In this document: piece after piece, positions 1-8,091 of the stretch | Layout of the letters: every line of letters starts with the position of its first letter | How positions within the stretch are numbered: the first letter of the stretch is position 1 | Assembly: GCF_000261685.1 (NCBI RefSeq) | Contig: NZ_AJQE01000192.1 | Coordinates: forward strand, 1 to 64,000 | Length of the DNA: 64,000 nucleotides | Source: Bradyrhizobium genomosp. I (2014) | GTDB taxonomy: Bacteria > Pseudomonadota > Alphaproteobacteria > Rhizobiales > Xanthobacteraceae | Direction of reading: 5' to 3' | Notes under the pieces: model-generated | What the model saw: the letters and a program-made list of their open reading frames with translations, nothing else | Database searches by the model: none | Told to the model about the DNA's origin: nothing | Position numbers and translations under genes: made by a program

Positions 1-86
1 TTCTGCGTGGTGGCGAGCAGATCGGCGGTGGACTGGAGAGAGAGCAGGTTCTGGCGAACCGACGAGGAGAGGACGATACCGGACAT
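1..86 (-). CDS. fliC: Flagellin, N-terminal fragment (cut by window edge)
   Basis: The reverse strand starts with ATG at 86 and reads MSGIVLSSSVRQNLLSLQST before leaving the window. This is the conserved D0 helix of alphaproteobacterial flagellin and matches my memory of the long thick-filament flagellins of Bradyrhizobium rather than the short lateral ones. Only 28 residues are visible, so length and central domain cannot be judged. It is divergent from flbT, whose product typically acts on flagellin mRNA in this class, and it lies at the left end of the flgE-flgK-flgL cluster, which supports the call. Confidence 0.85.
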   Translation of the reverse strand, partial: MSGIVLSSSVRQNLLSLQSTADLLATTQ

Positions 87-288
87 GACTCTGTTACCTT
101 TCTGGTAAACGACGCTACTGTTACGCGTCTGCTTGGATCGAGATTGACCCAGCGACCGCCGGACCGTGGCGTCGAGACTTCTAACGAAGCATGAAATGAA
201 ACCCGCGCTTTTGCCGGGTCGCGCGTGATTCGGGCGCGAAAGCCGCGCACGTCGTCCCACCGCCGCACAGACATGCCATTGTGAAGAT

Positions 289-303
289 TGGGCTTTTTCT
301 CGC
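289..303 (+). promoter_or_regulatory. Possible sigma-54 promoter for flbT
   Basis: The 15-mer TGGGCTTTTTCTCGC keeps the GG-N10-GC spacing of -24/-12 promoters, but only the GG and GC cores and a few flanking bases agree with the consensus. It sits about 100 bp before the flbT start. Flagellar genes of this class are often sigma-54 dependent, so it is plausible but weak. The rest of the 87-405 gap contains no gene that I can support, and no flaF gene, although flaF often accompanies flbT in other alphaproteobacteria. Confidence 0.3.
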
Positions 304-405
304 GAATGCCGGAGATTTACAGCTCGTTAACTAATTCCGAGCGAGAATCACGCCTTGATGAGCCGCAACGAACGCTCGGTTACGAAAGCGTTGATGGAGA
401 ACAGC

Positions 406-846
406 ATGGCCCTCAAGGTCGAGCTCAGACCGCACGAACGCATCATCGTCGGCAACTGCGTGATTACCAACACGGACCAGCGCGCCCGCCTGCTGATCGA
501 CGGCGACAACGTGCCGATCCTGCGCGAGCGCGACATCCTCACGCCGGAGACCGCCAATACGCCCGCCAAGCTGGTCTATCTCGCGGTCCAGCTCATGTAC
601 ATCTCACCGGATCCGCAGACCCAGCACGGCACCTATTTCAACCTGGTGCGCGACATCGTCACTGCGGTGCCGAGCTCCTGGCCGATCATCGAAGGCATCA
701 ACAACAACATCCTGAACGGCGACCTCTACCGGGCGCTGAAGGACGCCCGCAAGCTGATTGCCTATGAAGAGAAGCTGCGGGATCAGTACGCGGCGGCGCA
801 TCCCCAGGCGGAAGCGGACAAGGCCGACGTGAGCTCCGCCGCCTGA
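406..846 (+). CDS. flbT: Flagellum biosynthesis post-transcriptional regulator FlbT
   Basis: The 146-residue product is the usual FlbT size and carries the typical opening MALKVELRPHERIIVGNCVI followed by a basic, beta-rich core and the NLVRDIV and YRALK segments. FlbT proteins bind flagellin mRNA leaders and tune flagellin translation or stability to hook assembly, acting in the cytoplasm. I chose the ATG at 406 because family members begin MALKVEL and a GGAG lies seven bases upstream; an in-frame TTG at 355 would add 17 unconserved residues. It is divergent from the flagellin gene. A strong hairpin follows it. Confidence 0.93.
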   Translation: MALKVELRPHERIIVGNCVITNTDQRARLLIDGDNVPILRERDILTPETANTPAKLVYLAVQLMYISPDPQTQHGTYFNLVRDIVTAVPSSWPIIEGINNNILNGDLYRALKDARKLIAYEEKLRDQYAAAHPQAEADKADVSSAA

Positions 847-884
847 CCACACGCTTTCGCGCGCCCAAGCCGCGAGCGCGAGCG

Positions 885-926
885 AACGACAACGGCCCCG
901 GATCGCCTCCGGGGCCGTCGTCGTTT
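885..926. terminator. Bidirectional hairpin terminator
   Basis: A ten-base-pair GC stem (ACGGCCCCGG at 892-901 with CCGGGGCCGT at 909-918, seven-base loop) is followed by TCGTCGTTT. It lies between the convergent ends of flbT and the decarboxylase gene and probably stops transcription from both sides. Confidence 0.7.
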
Positions 927-936
927 CAGGCATGCA

Positions 937-2442
937 TCAATGCTGCTGCGCCGCGAGCGGCGGTGCCTCGACCTCGATCAGTCCGCCGCAGCTCCGCCGT
1001 CCGCCGAACTCCAGCACGGCCGCAACCAGCGCATCGATGTCCGCCTCCATGGTGCGGTGATTGACGATCGCGGCACGGATCGCAAGCCTGCCGTCCAGCG
1101 TCGTGCTCGACGGCGCTGCGACGCCGGACTCCTGGACATCGGCGACAATCTCGCGATTGACCGCATCATCGGCACGATAGCGGAAGCAGACGATATTGAG
1201 ATTGACCGGCGCCAGCAATTCCAGCCGCGGCTCGGCCAGCACGCGCGCCTCAAGGTATTTTGCGAGTGCACAGCTTCGTGCGATCACCGCTCCAAGCCGG
1301 TCGGTGCCGAACGTCTTCAGCGTGAACCATGTCTTCAGCGCGCGAAAGCCGCGCGACAGATCGGGGCCGAGATCGCAGGGCCAGACTGCGCCCGCTGCAA
1401 GCCCCCTCGCCTCGCGGCGTAGATAGGCCGCCGGCTGCGCAAAGGCCTGCCGATGCCGCTCGCCGTCGCGCACCAGCAGGAAGCCTGCGTCGTAAGGCAC
1501 TTGTCCCCATTTGTGGAAGTCGAGTGCGATGGAATCCGCGAGCTCGATGCCGCCGAGCAGCGGCGCAAGCTCGGGCGACAGGATCGCGAGCGCACCAAAA
1601 GCGCCGTCGACATGAAACCAGATTCCTTCCTCGCGGCACAGCTCGGCGATCGCGCGGAGATCGTCGATCGCGCCGATATCGACGGTGCCGGCGGACGCGA
1701 CCACCAGGAACGGCTTGAAGCCGACCTCGCGATCAACGGCGATCTGCGCGCGCAGCGCGGCAACGTCGATGCGATGGTCGGCATCGACACCGATCTTGCG
1801 CAGCGCATCGGTACCGACCCCGGCAACGTCCATCGCCCTGGAGACGCAGCCATGCGCAGCCCGCGACGTGTAGGCCGTGAGCAGCGCACCGTCAATGCCG
1901 ATGCCGTGCTGCCGCGCCAGCGTGCCGAGCGCATTCGTGCGCGCTACCAGCACCGCCATCAGATTGGCCATCGACGTGCCCGTGACGAAGATGCCGCTCG
2001 CACTGTCGGGGAAGGCGAACAGGCGGCGCATCCAGTCGACGATCTGGCGCTCGACCTCGACCGGCATGTGGTCGCGCCCGCCGAGATTGGCGTTGAGGCC
2101 TGCCGCAAGCATCTCCGCGAGCATGCCGACCGCGGTGCCGCCGCCATGCACCCAGCCCATGAAGCCGGGATGGACGTTGCCGGTCGCATACGGCGCGACA
2201 TGTTCGGCGAATTCGCGATAGACCTCGGCGAGGTCGCTCGCCTCGCGCGGCACGTCGGCCCTGAATGCAGCACGGACGTCATCGGGGATCGGCCGCCAGA
2301 CGGGCCGCGCCCGAACGTTGGCGATGCCGTCGATCGCCTCGTCCAGCATGCGATGGGCCAGCGCGCGAAATTCGCTCCAGTCCTGCGGATCGAGCGAGGT
2401 GCTCGTGACGGAGCTTTGCGTGTTGCGGACGATCTCGTTCAT
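937..2442 (-). CDS. Group II PLP-dependent amino acid decarboxylase (aromatic/glutamate decarboxylase family)
   Basis: This 501-residue protein has the group II decarboxylase layout: AHGCVSRA with the PLP-stacking His (about 197), HVDGAFG with the PLP-binding Asp (about 279) and DFHKWGQ with the Schiff-base Lys at about 311. Members remove the carboxyl group from aromatic amino acids, diaminobutyrate, glutamate or related substrates; the substrate cannot be read from sequence. It is the last gene of a four-gene leftward operon. Its ATG at 2442 overlaps the stop of the ATP-grasp gene in an ATGA, with GGGAG upstream, so translation is probably coupled. An upstream in-frame extension is inside the ATP-grasp gene and was dropped. 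A role in making an amine for the neighbouring ligase or transferase is inference. Confidence 0.85.
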   Translation of the reverse strand: MNEIVRNTQSSVTSTSLDPQDWSEFRALAHRMLDEAIDGIANVRARPVWRPIPDDVRAAFRADVPREASDLAEVYREFAEHVAPYATGNVHPGFMGWVHGGGTAVGMLAEMLAAGLNANLGGRDHMPVEVERQIVDWMRRLFAFPDSASGIFVTGTSMANLMAVLVARTNALGTLARQHGIGIDGALLTAYTSRAAHGCVSRAMDVAGVGTDALRKIGVDADHRIDVAALRAQIAVDREVGFKPFLVVASAGTVDIGAIDDLRAIAELCREEGIWFHVDGAFGALAILSPELAPLLGGIELADSIALDFHKWGQVPYDAGFLLVRDGERHRQAFAQPAAYLRREARGLAAGAVWPCDLGPDLSRGFRALKTWFTLKTFGTDRLGAVIARSCALAKYLEARVLAEPRLELLAPVNLNIVCFRYRADDAVNREIVADVQESGVAAPSSTTLDGRLAIRAAIVNHRTMEADIDALVAAVLEFGGRRSCGGLIEVEAPPLAAQQH

Positions 2443-3692
2443 GCTGCGCTCTCCCTGCCCGCCTTTGCGTATCGCGACAGCATCGCCGTGAACGCGGCAA
2501 AGATCTTGCGCATCTGCGGCGGCTTGTAAGGGAACACGACTGGCGAATCCATGTTGTGCACGACGGCGGTGTTGTCGGCTTCGAACACCAGCAGCTCGCC
2601 CTGCTCGTTCTCGGCGCAATCGACGATGAAGTAATCGAGCCCGACGCGCCGGCTCATCTCTTCGAGCGCGCTTCTATGGCGCGCGGCGAAGGCGTGGTCG
2701 AAGTCGCGCATGAAGACGGCTTCCTCGGCCCGCTTCTCCTCGCTGAATGCCATGTAGGCGTTGAGATACCAGATGTCCCAGCGGTCGGCGATCGCCATGT
2801 GGCAGGCGTAAGGCTTGCCGTCGACCATGGCGAGACGGTATTTGCGGTAGAGTCCGTCGGGGCTCACATAGTCGACGAAGCGCGCGACGAAGAAGCCCTG
2901 CTCCTTTCGTTCAGCGAGATAGGCCGCGAGCGCCGCCGCATCATCGAGCTTCGCGAGTCCGACGCCGGCATGCGAGCCCCGCGGCCGCGCGATGATCGGA
3001 AAGCGCAATTCGCGCGCGATGTCCTCGCAGGCGATCCGGCCCTGGGCGAGTTCAGACAATTGCGCGCGCGTCGCGTGGATGGTCGCGGGAATGTCCAGAC
3101 CCGGCACGCCAGCCAGCAGCCGGTACAGCTTGTCGCGATCGAGATTGCCGATGCGATCGGGGCGGTTGAGCAGCGGCCGCGGCCAGTGCGGCGCGGCCCT
3201 TTCGATCAGCGCGAGCGCCTCGCGGCATTCCTCGGAATCGGATGCGACCACGATGGCAACGTCGTGCTCGGGCAAGTTTTCCGGCAGACCGGTGCCCTTG
3301 ACCACATAGAGGGTCAACAGCTCGATGTCGGAGCCTTCGAGCAGGAATTCGATCGGCGTGTTGCCGCCCATGTCGATGTCGGCCGCAAGCGCGAGCACGC
3401 GCAAGCCCGGCTGCGGAGCCGCGCTGGCCGTACGAAACAATTGATGAAACGTCAGCACCTCGGACTGGATCGCGAGCCCCTGATCCTTGTCGCCCAGAAG
3501 CTGGGTGATCAAGGACAGATCCAGCCCTTCGCCCGCCAGCGCCGTCCCCGCCGCGATCCGCGCCACGAGCTGGTCGCGCAACGGATGCAGATCGACGCCT
3601 TCGAAAGCCTGGCGCGTCAGCTGCGCAAAGCCGATGCGGTCGGCATAGTTCGCCGCAGTCAGGCCGATCGGCGCGGAAACTGGATGCTGCAT
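2439..3692 (-). CDS. ATP-grasp family ligase, unknown substrate
   Basis: The 417-residue protein looks like an ATP-grasp enzyme. An N-terminal Rossmann-like pre-grasp part (about 100-190, with ALAADIDMGGNTP) leads to a central ATP-binding part with FPIIARPRGSHAGVG (about 235-250) and a C-terminal metal site, YFIVDCAENEQGELLVFEADN. Such enzymes join a carboxylate to an amine or thiol using ATP, as in RimK, glutathione synthase and many peptide-like metabolites. The start at 3692 has GAGGTG six bases upstream and begins one base after the stop of the PLP enzyme. The adjoining PLP enzymes suggest it ligates an amino acid or its decarboxylated product; that is inference. I recognise no characterised close relative. 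Confidence 0.72.
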   Translation of the reverse strand: MQHPVSAPIGLTAANYADRIGFAQLTRQAFEGVDLHPLRDQLVARIAAGTALAGEGLDLSLITQLLGDKDQGLAIQSEVLTFHQLFRTASAAPQPGLRVLALAADIDMGGNTPIEFLLEGSDIELLTLYVVKGTGLPENLPEHDVAIVVASDSEECREALALIERAAPHWPRPLLNRPDRIGNLDRDKLYRLLAGVPGLDIPATIHATRAQLSELAQGRIACEDIARELRFPIIARPRGSHAGVGLAKLDDAAALAAYLAERKEQGFFVARFVDYVSPDGLYRKYRLAMVDGKPYACHMAIADRWDIWYLNAYMAFSEEKRAEEAVFMRDFDHAFAARHRSALEEMSRRVGLDYFIVDCAENEQGELLVFEADNTAVVHNMDSPVVFPYKPPQMRKIFAAFTAMLSRYAKAGRESAA

Positions 3693-3693
3693 C

Positions 3694-5322
3694 TCACACC
3701 TCGAACGCGGACTTTGCCGGCACGGCCGCGGTTGCGCCACGGTCGAGCAGCAGCTCGATCTTCACCAGGACATGAGCGATGCGGTCGAGGACGTGCTGCA
3801 CGTTGCGTCGCGCCTTGATCGTGTCCGGCGACCAGCTTTCGGTCACGAGCCGTGCGCCGACGCAGAGGCGCAGCGCGGCCTGCGGCGTCTCGTCCTGCCG
3901 CTCCAGCCGGACCGGCTGGCCGATCAGGCAGCGCTGCGCGGCGACCTCTCGGTCCGCCGTGCTGCCGCTGATCTCTTCGCCCATGTCGCGCGCCAGCGCA
4001 CGATGAACGGCGGAGGTCTTGGTGATCGAGACCGGTTTGCCCTGGCGCAGCAGCGCGAAAGGAAAGATGGTGGGTTGCGCGAATTCCTCGTCGTCCGCAT
4101 CGGTCATGTTGATCGCGGCTGGAACAGAGCGAAATGACGGCGACAGCGCGATCATGCTGTCGATGCCGGCGGCGAGCTCAGCAAGCATCTCGGCGCGGAA
4201 AACTGCGGGCACTGCGTAGTAGCTGCCGATCTCGGTCAGCGCCGCCTCCCAGCGCAGCCATTGACCGAAATTCGGCCGGCGCTCGAAGCGCGAACGCAGC
4301 TCCGTCCAGGCCACCGGCCAATCGCAACGGCCGGCGTAGTCGACGATACCAGGCGCGATCCCCTCGCCGCGGTCGAGCGACCGCGAGAGCCCTTTCGGCA
4401 CCAGCAGCGCACCGCTGAAGGCGGGCCCACCGAAGAATTTCGAGCCGGTGATCAGCACCATATGGCCGCGGTCGAGATAAGAGCGCAGCCGGCGGCGGCC
4501 GAGCCGGGCCTGGCAGGCATCGACGACGATCTGGACCTTGCGCGGCCAGCGCCGCGCGATCTCGTCGAGGCAGGCCGCGCTCGGCGCGCGCCATCCGAGC
4601 TTCGAGGAATCCATGATCTGAAGCAGCACGGGCGCGCCTTGCGCGATCGTCGCCTCGACCGCATGCAGCACCGCGGCATCGGCGTCCGCGCGCGTCGCGA
4701 TCCCGCGCGCGGCCTCGCACAACGGCAACGCAACACTGGCGCCGGCGAGCCCGGCAACAGCGCCGTCCTTGCGAACCGCAAGGCCGCTCGCCGTCATGGA
4801 GCTGAAATGGTGCCCGCGGGAGGTATGGATCGTCCCGCTTCCGGTCTGGTCGGCGCCGACCACGATCGTCACCGGCCGTGCGCCGAGTATCGTGCGCGCC
4901 AGGAACAGGGCGTGGAGCTGCGAGTCCGTGCCGGAGGGCGAGAACACCACATCGACGCGCGGCGAGAGCTGGAGATGACCGCGTAGCTCGTCGCGCATGT
5001 CCTCGCAGCGTGCGTCGAAAGCGACTTCGACCTCGTCGAACAGGCACTTGTGCATCAGCTCTTCGCGCGCCTGCGCGGCACGGTCATAGGCGCGTTGCGA
5101 GATCGTCGATGCGGTCGAGGAGGCGAAATTCCAGATCTCCGGGTCCGGCGAGGCCGCGCAGCCATAGGCGTTGGCGCGACCCTTGGGATCGAGCGCGAGC
5201 CGCGGATCTCCGCCGGAGACGAGCAGCATGTCGAGCGGCGTGAAGAGATCGCGCAGGCGGTAGCGCGAACCGCCGTCGGACGCGCGTCCCGGTTCTGACA
5301 CGCGGGATGCGCCGCCGCTCAT
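3694..5322 (-). CDS. Fold-type-I PLP enzyme (class V aminotransferase-like), unknown reaction
   Basis: This 542-residue protein carries a PLP fold: SPSGTDSQ (about 129-136) as the phosphate-binding turn, VVDACQARLG with the pyridine-contacting Asp (about 268), and ITGSKFFGGPAFSG with the Schiff-base Lys (about 295). The order recalls cysteine desulfurase and class V aminotransferases, but the N-terminal 60 and C-terminal 120 residues are not familiar, and the enzyme is longer than most members. The start is uncertain: ATG 5322 leaves ten bases after the glycosyltransferase stop, while ATG 5346 would overlap that gene by 14 bases; neither has a strong ribosome site. It is the second gene of the four-gene operon. 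Aminotransfer, desulfuration or lyase activity are all possible. Confidence 0.72.
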   Translation of the reverse strand: MSGGASRVSEPGRASDGGSRYRLRDLFTPLDMLLVSGGDPRLALDPKGRANAYGCAASPDPEIWNFASSTASTISQRAYDRAAQAREELMHKCLFDEVEVAFDARCEDMRDELRGHLQLSPRVDVVFSPSGTDSQLHALFLARTILGARPVTIVVGADQTGSGTIHTSRGHHFSSMTASGLAVRKDGAVAGLAGASVALPLCEAARGIATRADADAAVLHAVEATIAQGAPVLLQIMDSSKLGWRAPSAACLDEIARRWPRKVQIVVDACQARLGRRRLRSYLDRGHMVLITGSKFFGGPAFSGALLVPKGLSRSLDRGEGIAPGIVDYAGRCDWPVAWTELRSRFERRPNFGQWLRWEAALTEIGSYYAVPAVFRAEMLAELAAGIDSMIALSPSFRSVPAAINMTDADDEEFAQPTIFPFALLRQGKPVSITKTSAVHRALARDMGEEISGSTADREVAAQRCLIGQPVRLERQDETPQAALRLCVGARLVTESWSPDTIKARRNVQHVLDRIAHVLVKIELLLDRGATAAVPAKSAFEV

Positions 5323-5332
5323 TCCGGAGGGC

Positions 5333-6115
5333 TCACGCCGCGGCATCGGCCGTCGCAGGCACGACTGCGAATTGCGAGGCGATGTCGCCGCGGAACACCG
5401 ACGGCCCGACGTGATCGAGCGAGCTGTGAATGTCGGCCCAGATCTCGCCGCCGATATTGGTCCAGCGCTTGCAGAAGGCGAAGTCCTCGGAAAGATACGT
5501 GCCGGTCGCCGGATCGATCATGCATTCGAACAACGCAAAGCGGTTCTGGCTCGCGGCCAGCGTGTCATGCGAATGCTCGCGGAAGAACTGCAGGCCGGCA
5601 TAGTCCGGGTGGCGGCACATCGCCTCCAGCACGTGGCGCCGGATCATCAGGAAGCCGGTGCCGGCATAGCGCACGCGGGTGAAGCCGTTGACGACGACGA
5701 TGCGGTCGGGATCCTCGATCTCGAGCACGTAGTCGAGCGAGGCCGCCGGCACGTCGGTCCGGCCCGACTGGATCGCACGGGCGGCCTTGTCCCAGTTGAC
5801 CCGCTTGATCGGATAGCAGCCCGCAACGACGTCCGCTCCGCATTCGATCAGCCGGAACACCTGCTCCGGCTTGAACCCGATATCGGCATCGATGAACAGG
5901 AAATGCGTCGCCTTGGGATCGTCCAGGAACATCGCGACCAGGTTGGCCCGCGCTCGCGTGATCAGCGCGTCGCCGTCGCGCAGATGCACCTTGAGCTCGA
6001 GATTGGACATGCCGTGCACGGCGCGCTGCAGCGCGAAGATCGAGCTCGCATAGATGCTCGACACCTGCCCGCCAAAGCATGGCGTGGCCACCACCAGTTG
6101 CATCCTGTCCGACAT
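5333..6115 (-). CDS. GT-A fold glycosyltransferase-like protein
   Basis: The 260-residue product opens with VVATPCFGGQ, continues through RDGDALITRARANLVA and holds an HFLFIDADIGF stretch whose DAD (76-78) is the metal and nucleotide-sugar motif of GT-A enzymes. Later come VVAGCYPIKRVNW, GTGFLMIRR and SEDFAFCKRW, the layout of small GT2/Anp1-like transferases. No signal peptide or membrane span is seen, so it is probably cytoplasmic. It is the first gene of the operon and lies 71 bp after flgL, with a CtrA-type box in the gap. Cytoplasmic glycosylation of flagellin is known in other bacteria, so flagellar modification is a reasonable but unproven guess. Confidence 0.75.
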   Translation of the reverse strand: MSDRMQLVVATPCFGGQVSSIYASSIFALQRAVHGMSNLELKVHLRDGDALITRARANLVAMFLDDPKATHFLFIDADIGFKPEQVFRLIECGADVVAGCYPIKRVNWDKAARAIQSGRTDVPAASLDYVLEIEDPDRIVVVNGFTRVRYAGTGFLMIRRHVLEAMCRHPDYAGLQFFREHSHDTLAASQNRFALFECMIDPATGTYLSEDFAFCKRWTNIGGEIWADIHSSLDHVGPSVFRGDIASQFAVVPATADAAA

Positions 6116-6164
6116 CGACCGCCCCGCCCCGCTCCAATCCTCACCAAGAGGTAAAGAGGCATGG

Positions 6165-6179
6165 TTAACGGCGCCTTAA
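6165..6179. promoter_or_regulatory. CtrA-type box TTAA-N7-TTAA
   Basis: TTAACGGCGCCTTAA is an exact match to the Caulobacter-type CtrA recognition pattern. It is preceded by ATGG, so it also contains the reverse complement of the TTAACCAT half-site. It lies 50 bases before the glycosyltransferase start and just beyond the flgL stop, a promoter-like position for the four-gene operon. CtrA controls flagellar and cell-cycle genes in alphaproteobacteria; binding here is inferred. Confidence 0.6.
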
Positions 6180-6186
6180 CGCGCCC

Positions 6187-8070
6187 TTACAGGAACTTGA
6201 CGAGCGAGAGCTGTGCGAGGTTCGAGGTCACCTGGTAGGACGCCTGCAGCGCATTCTGGAGCGCCAGGATCTCGCTCGCGACCTGGTCCGGCGAAGCCGA
6301 TTCCGCCTGGTCGATGATGGTCTGGAGCTGCGCCTTGGCCTGGGTCTGGCGCGTGGAGGCGTCCTTCATCGTGTTCTGGGCCATCGCGATGTCGGTCTGG
6401 ATGTCCTCGATGCGCTGCTGGCCGGGCTGCTGGGTCAGCGCCTGCGTCACCCGCAGGCTCAGCGCGGCGACCTGCCCGCCCGAATACTGCCCGGTCGGCG
6501 AGGTCGAGAAAGTCCCGAACACCGCGATCGCCTGCAATTGCCGGCGGATCGCGTCCTCGTTGGCCTGGGCACCATACTGCACCGTGACGGAATCGTCGAC
6601 CCGCGCCATCGCGGTGGAGCGCGCCGAGCCGGGCCCGTCATTGCCCTGGTACCATTTCACGGTGTTGGCCGAGCCGTTGACCAGCGTCGTCGCCGAGTTC
6701 GCCGGCGAGGAACCGACGCGCAGCGGCGGCTGCGCGGCGGTCACGGGCGTCGAGCCGAAGCCGAGCGAAGCAAGCGCGCCGGTATTCGAGCTGTTGATGT
6801 TCAGGCTCGCCGCATCGTCGGTGTTGATCGTGATCGAACCGCCATGAACCGTCGAAGGCTTCGATGTCCCCGTGATCTGGTCGATCTTGGTCAGCAGGGT
6901 CTGGATGCTGTCGCCGACGTTGAGCTGGTCGCCGGTCGCGCCCGAGGCCACGAAGGTCAGCGTGGTGCCGTTGATGGTGATCGTATCGCCGGCGACGAAG
7001 CCCGGCGAAATCGAATCCGAGGGGCTCGCGCCCGACAACGCCGTCGCGCCGGTGACGGGCGCCGGCGGCGCCGCCTGGCTGTTGACGGGCGTGCCGATCG
7101 CAGAGCTCGCGGTATTGAAGAAATTGTCGCCGGCGGTCACGGCGGACGCTGCGACCAGCGAGGTGTTGGCGAGCTTGGTGATCGCGGTGTTCAGCGCCGT
7201 GTTGAGGTTCGCGGCGGTATTGTCCGGGTTGACCGGGACACTCGCATCGATCGCGAAGCTGCCGACCGGCGTCGGCGTCGCCGTCGAGGCGGTCAGGTCG
7301 ATCTGCTCGGTCGTGCCGTCCGGCAGGGTGAACTGGATGCTGAGCTTGTCGCCGTTGCCGGGATTGTTTCCGTTGAGGTCGACCGAGAACGACACCGGCG
7401 AGCCGCTGGGGCCGGTGACGGTCGCGCCCGTCAACGTCGAGGAGACCGCCTTGAGCTTGAGACCGAACGGCGAGCCTGCGACGTCTTCCGAGACCTGGAT
7501 CGAGCTCGGCGTCGGCTGCGTCTGCACCAGCCGCCCCATGCCGTTGGCCCCCAAATCGGCGGCCTGGCGCTCCGCCATCACGGTCTTGAAGCCCGCCTGC
7601 GTCGTGGTGCCATTGATGATGTCGCCGGCATCCGCGACCGGCTGCGTGTTGGCGGCGGTTCCGGAGAACAGATAGCGGTTGCCCGACTGCGTGTTGAGCA
7701 CGCCGACCATCGAGCCGAACTGGGCGGCGGCGGTGTTCTGCGCGATCGTCTGGCCGTTGACGTTGAGATCCTGCGCGGTGTTGGCCGAGCCGGTCTGCAC
7801 CGTGTTGCGAATCGTCGTCAGCGACTGCAGCGCGGTATTGGCGAGGTTGATGCTCACGTTGACGTTGGTGATCGTGTCGGTATAGGCGGCGATGTTGGAG
7901 AGCTGCGCGCGCCCGGCGATCGCAAAGCCCTCGTTGGTGCCCATGCCGGAATAGTTCTGCGACAGCTTGCCGGTCGAGAGCTGCGTCGACAGGTCGGTGA
8001 GCTGCTGATTGATGTTGCGGATCTGCGCGCCGAGAACCGACGAGGAGTAGTTGATGCTGCTGATCGACAT
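6187..8070 (-). CDS. flgL: Flagellar hook-filament junction protein FlgL (HAP3), enlarged
   Basis: At 627 residues this is about twice the enteric FlgL length. The N-terminal helix (SSINYSSSVLGAQIRNINQQ) and the C-terminal helix ending QLSLVKFL are the D0/D1 pair shared with flagellins. Between them are beta-rich insertions: residues about 225-320, and about 341-440, the latter strongly resembling an insertion in FlgE. FlgL links FlgK to the filament and is exported by the flagellar type III apparatus. It ends the flgE-flgK-flgL run, 21 bases after flgK. No strong Shine-Dalgarno is visible, so it may depend on coupling with flgK. Confidence 0.92.
   Translation of the reverse strand: MSISSINYSSSVLGAQIRNINQQLTDLSTQLSTGKLSQNYSGMGTNEGFAIAGRAQLSNIAAYTDTITNVNVSINLANTALQSLTTIRNTVQTGSANTAQDLNVNGQTIAQNTAAAQFGSMVGVLNTQSGNRYLFSGTAANTQPVADAGDIINGTTTQAGFKTVMAERQAADLGANGMGRLVQTQPTPSSIQVSEDVAGSPFGLKLKAVSSTLTGATVTGPSGSPVSFSVDLNGNNPGNGDKLSIQFTLPDGTTEQIDLTASTATPTPVGSFAIDASVPVNPDNTAANLNTALNTAITKLANTSLVAASAVTAGDNFFNTASSAIGTPVNSQAAPPAPVTGATALSGASPSDSISPGFVAGDTITINGTTLTFVASGATGDQLNVGDSIQTLLTKIDQITGTSKPSTVHGGSITINTDDAASLNINSSNTGALASLGFGSTPVTAAQPPLRVGSSPANSATTLVNGSANTVKWYQGNDGPGSARSTAMARVDDSVTVQYGAQANEDAIRRQLQAIAVFGTFSTSPTGQYSGGQVAALSLRVTQALTQQPGQQRIEDIQTDIAMAQNTMKDASTRQTQAKAQLQTIIDQAESASPDQVASEILALQNALQASYQVTSNLAQLSLVKFL
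6751..7050 (-). repeat. Axial-protein insertion module, FlgL copy
   Basis: Codons for FlgL residues about 341-440 encode a beta-rich, Ser/Thr/Gly-rich domain with the order GDTITINGTTLTFVASGATG, a TLLTKIDQITG helix, SITINT and LASLGFGS. The same order with many identical residues occurs in FlgE (10805-11122). It is best seen as a shared D2-like surface domain carried by two axial proteins. Confidence 0.7.
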
Positions 8071-8091
8071 GTTTCAGAGCCCTGTTACCAG

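Noticed and set aside
264..277. Sigma-54 promoter for flagellin on the reverse strand (near TGCCA)
   Set aside because: The distance between the GG and GC elements is one base short and the flanks do not match.
330..345. TTAACTAATT near flbT as a CtrA site
   Set aside because: There is no second TTAA at the right spacing and the half-site does not match TTAACCAT.
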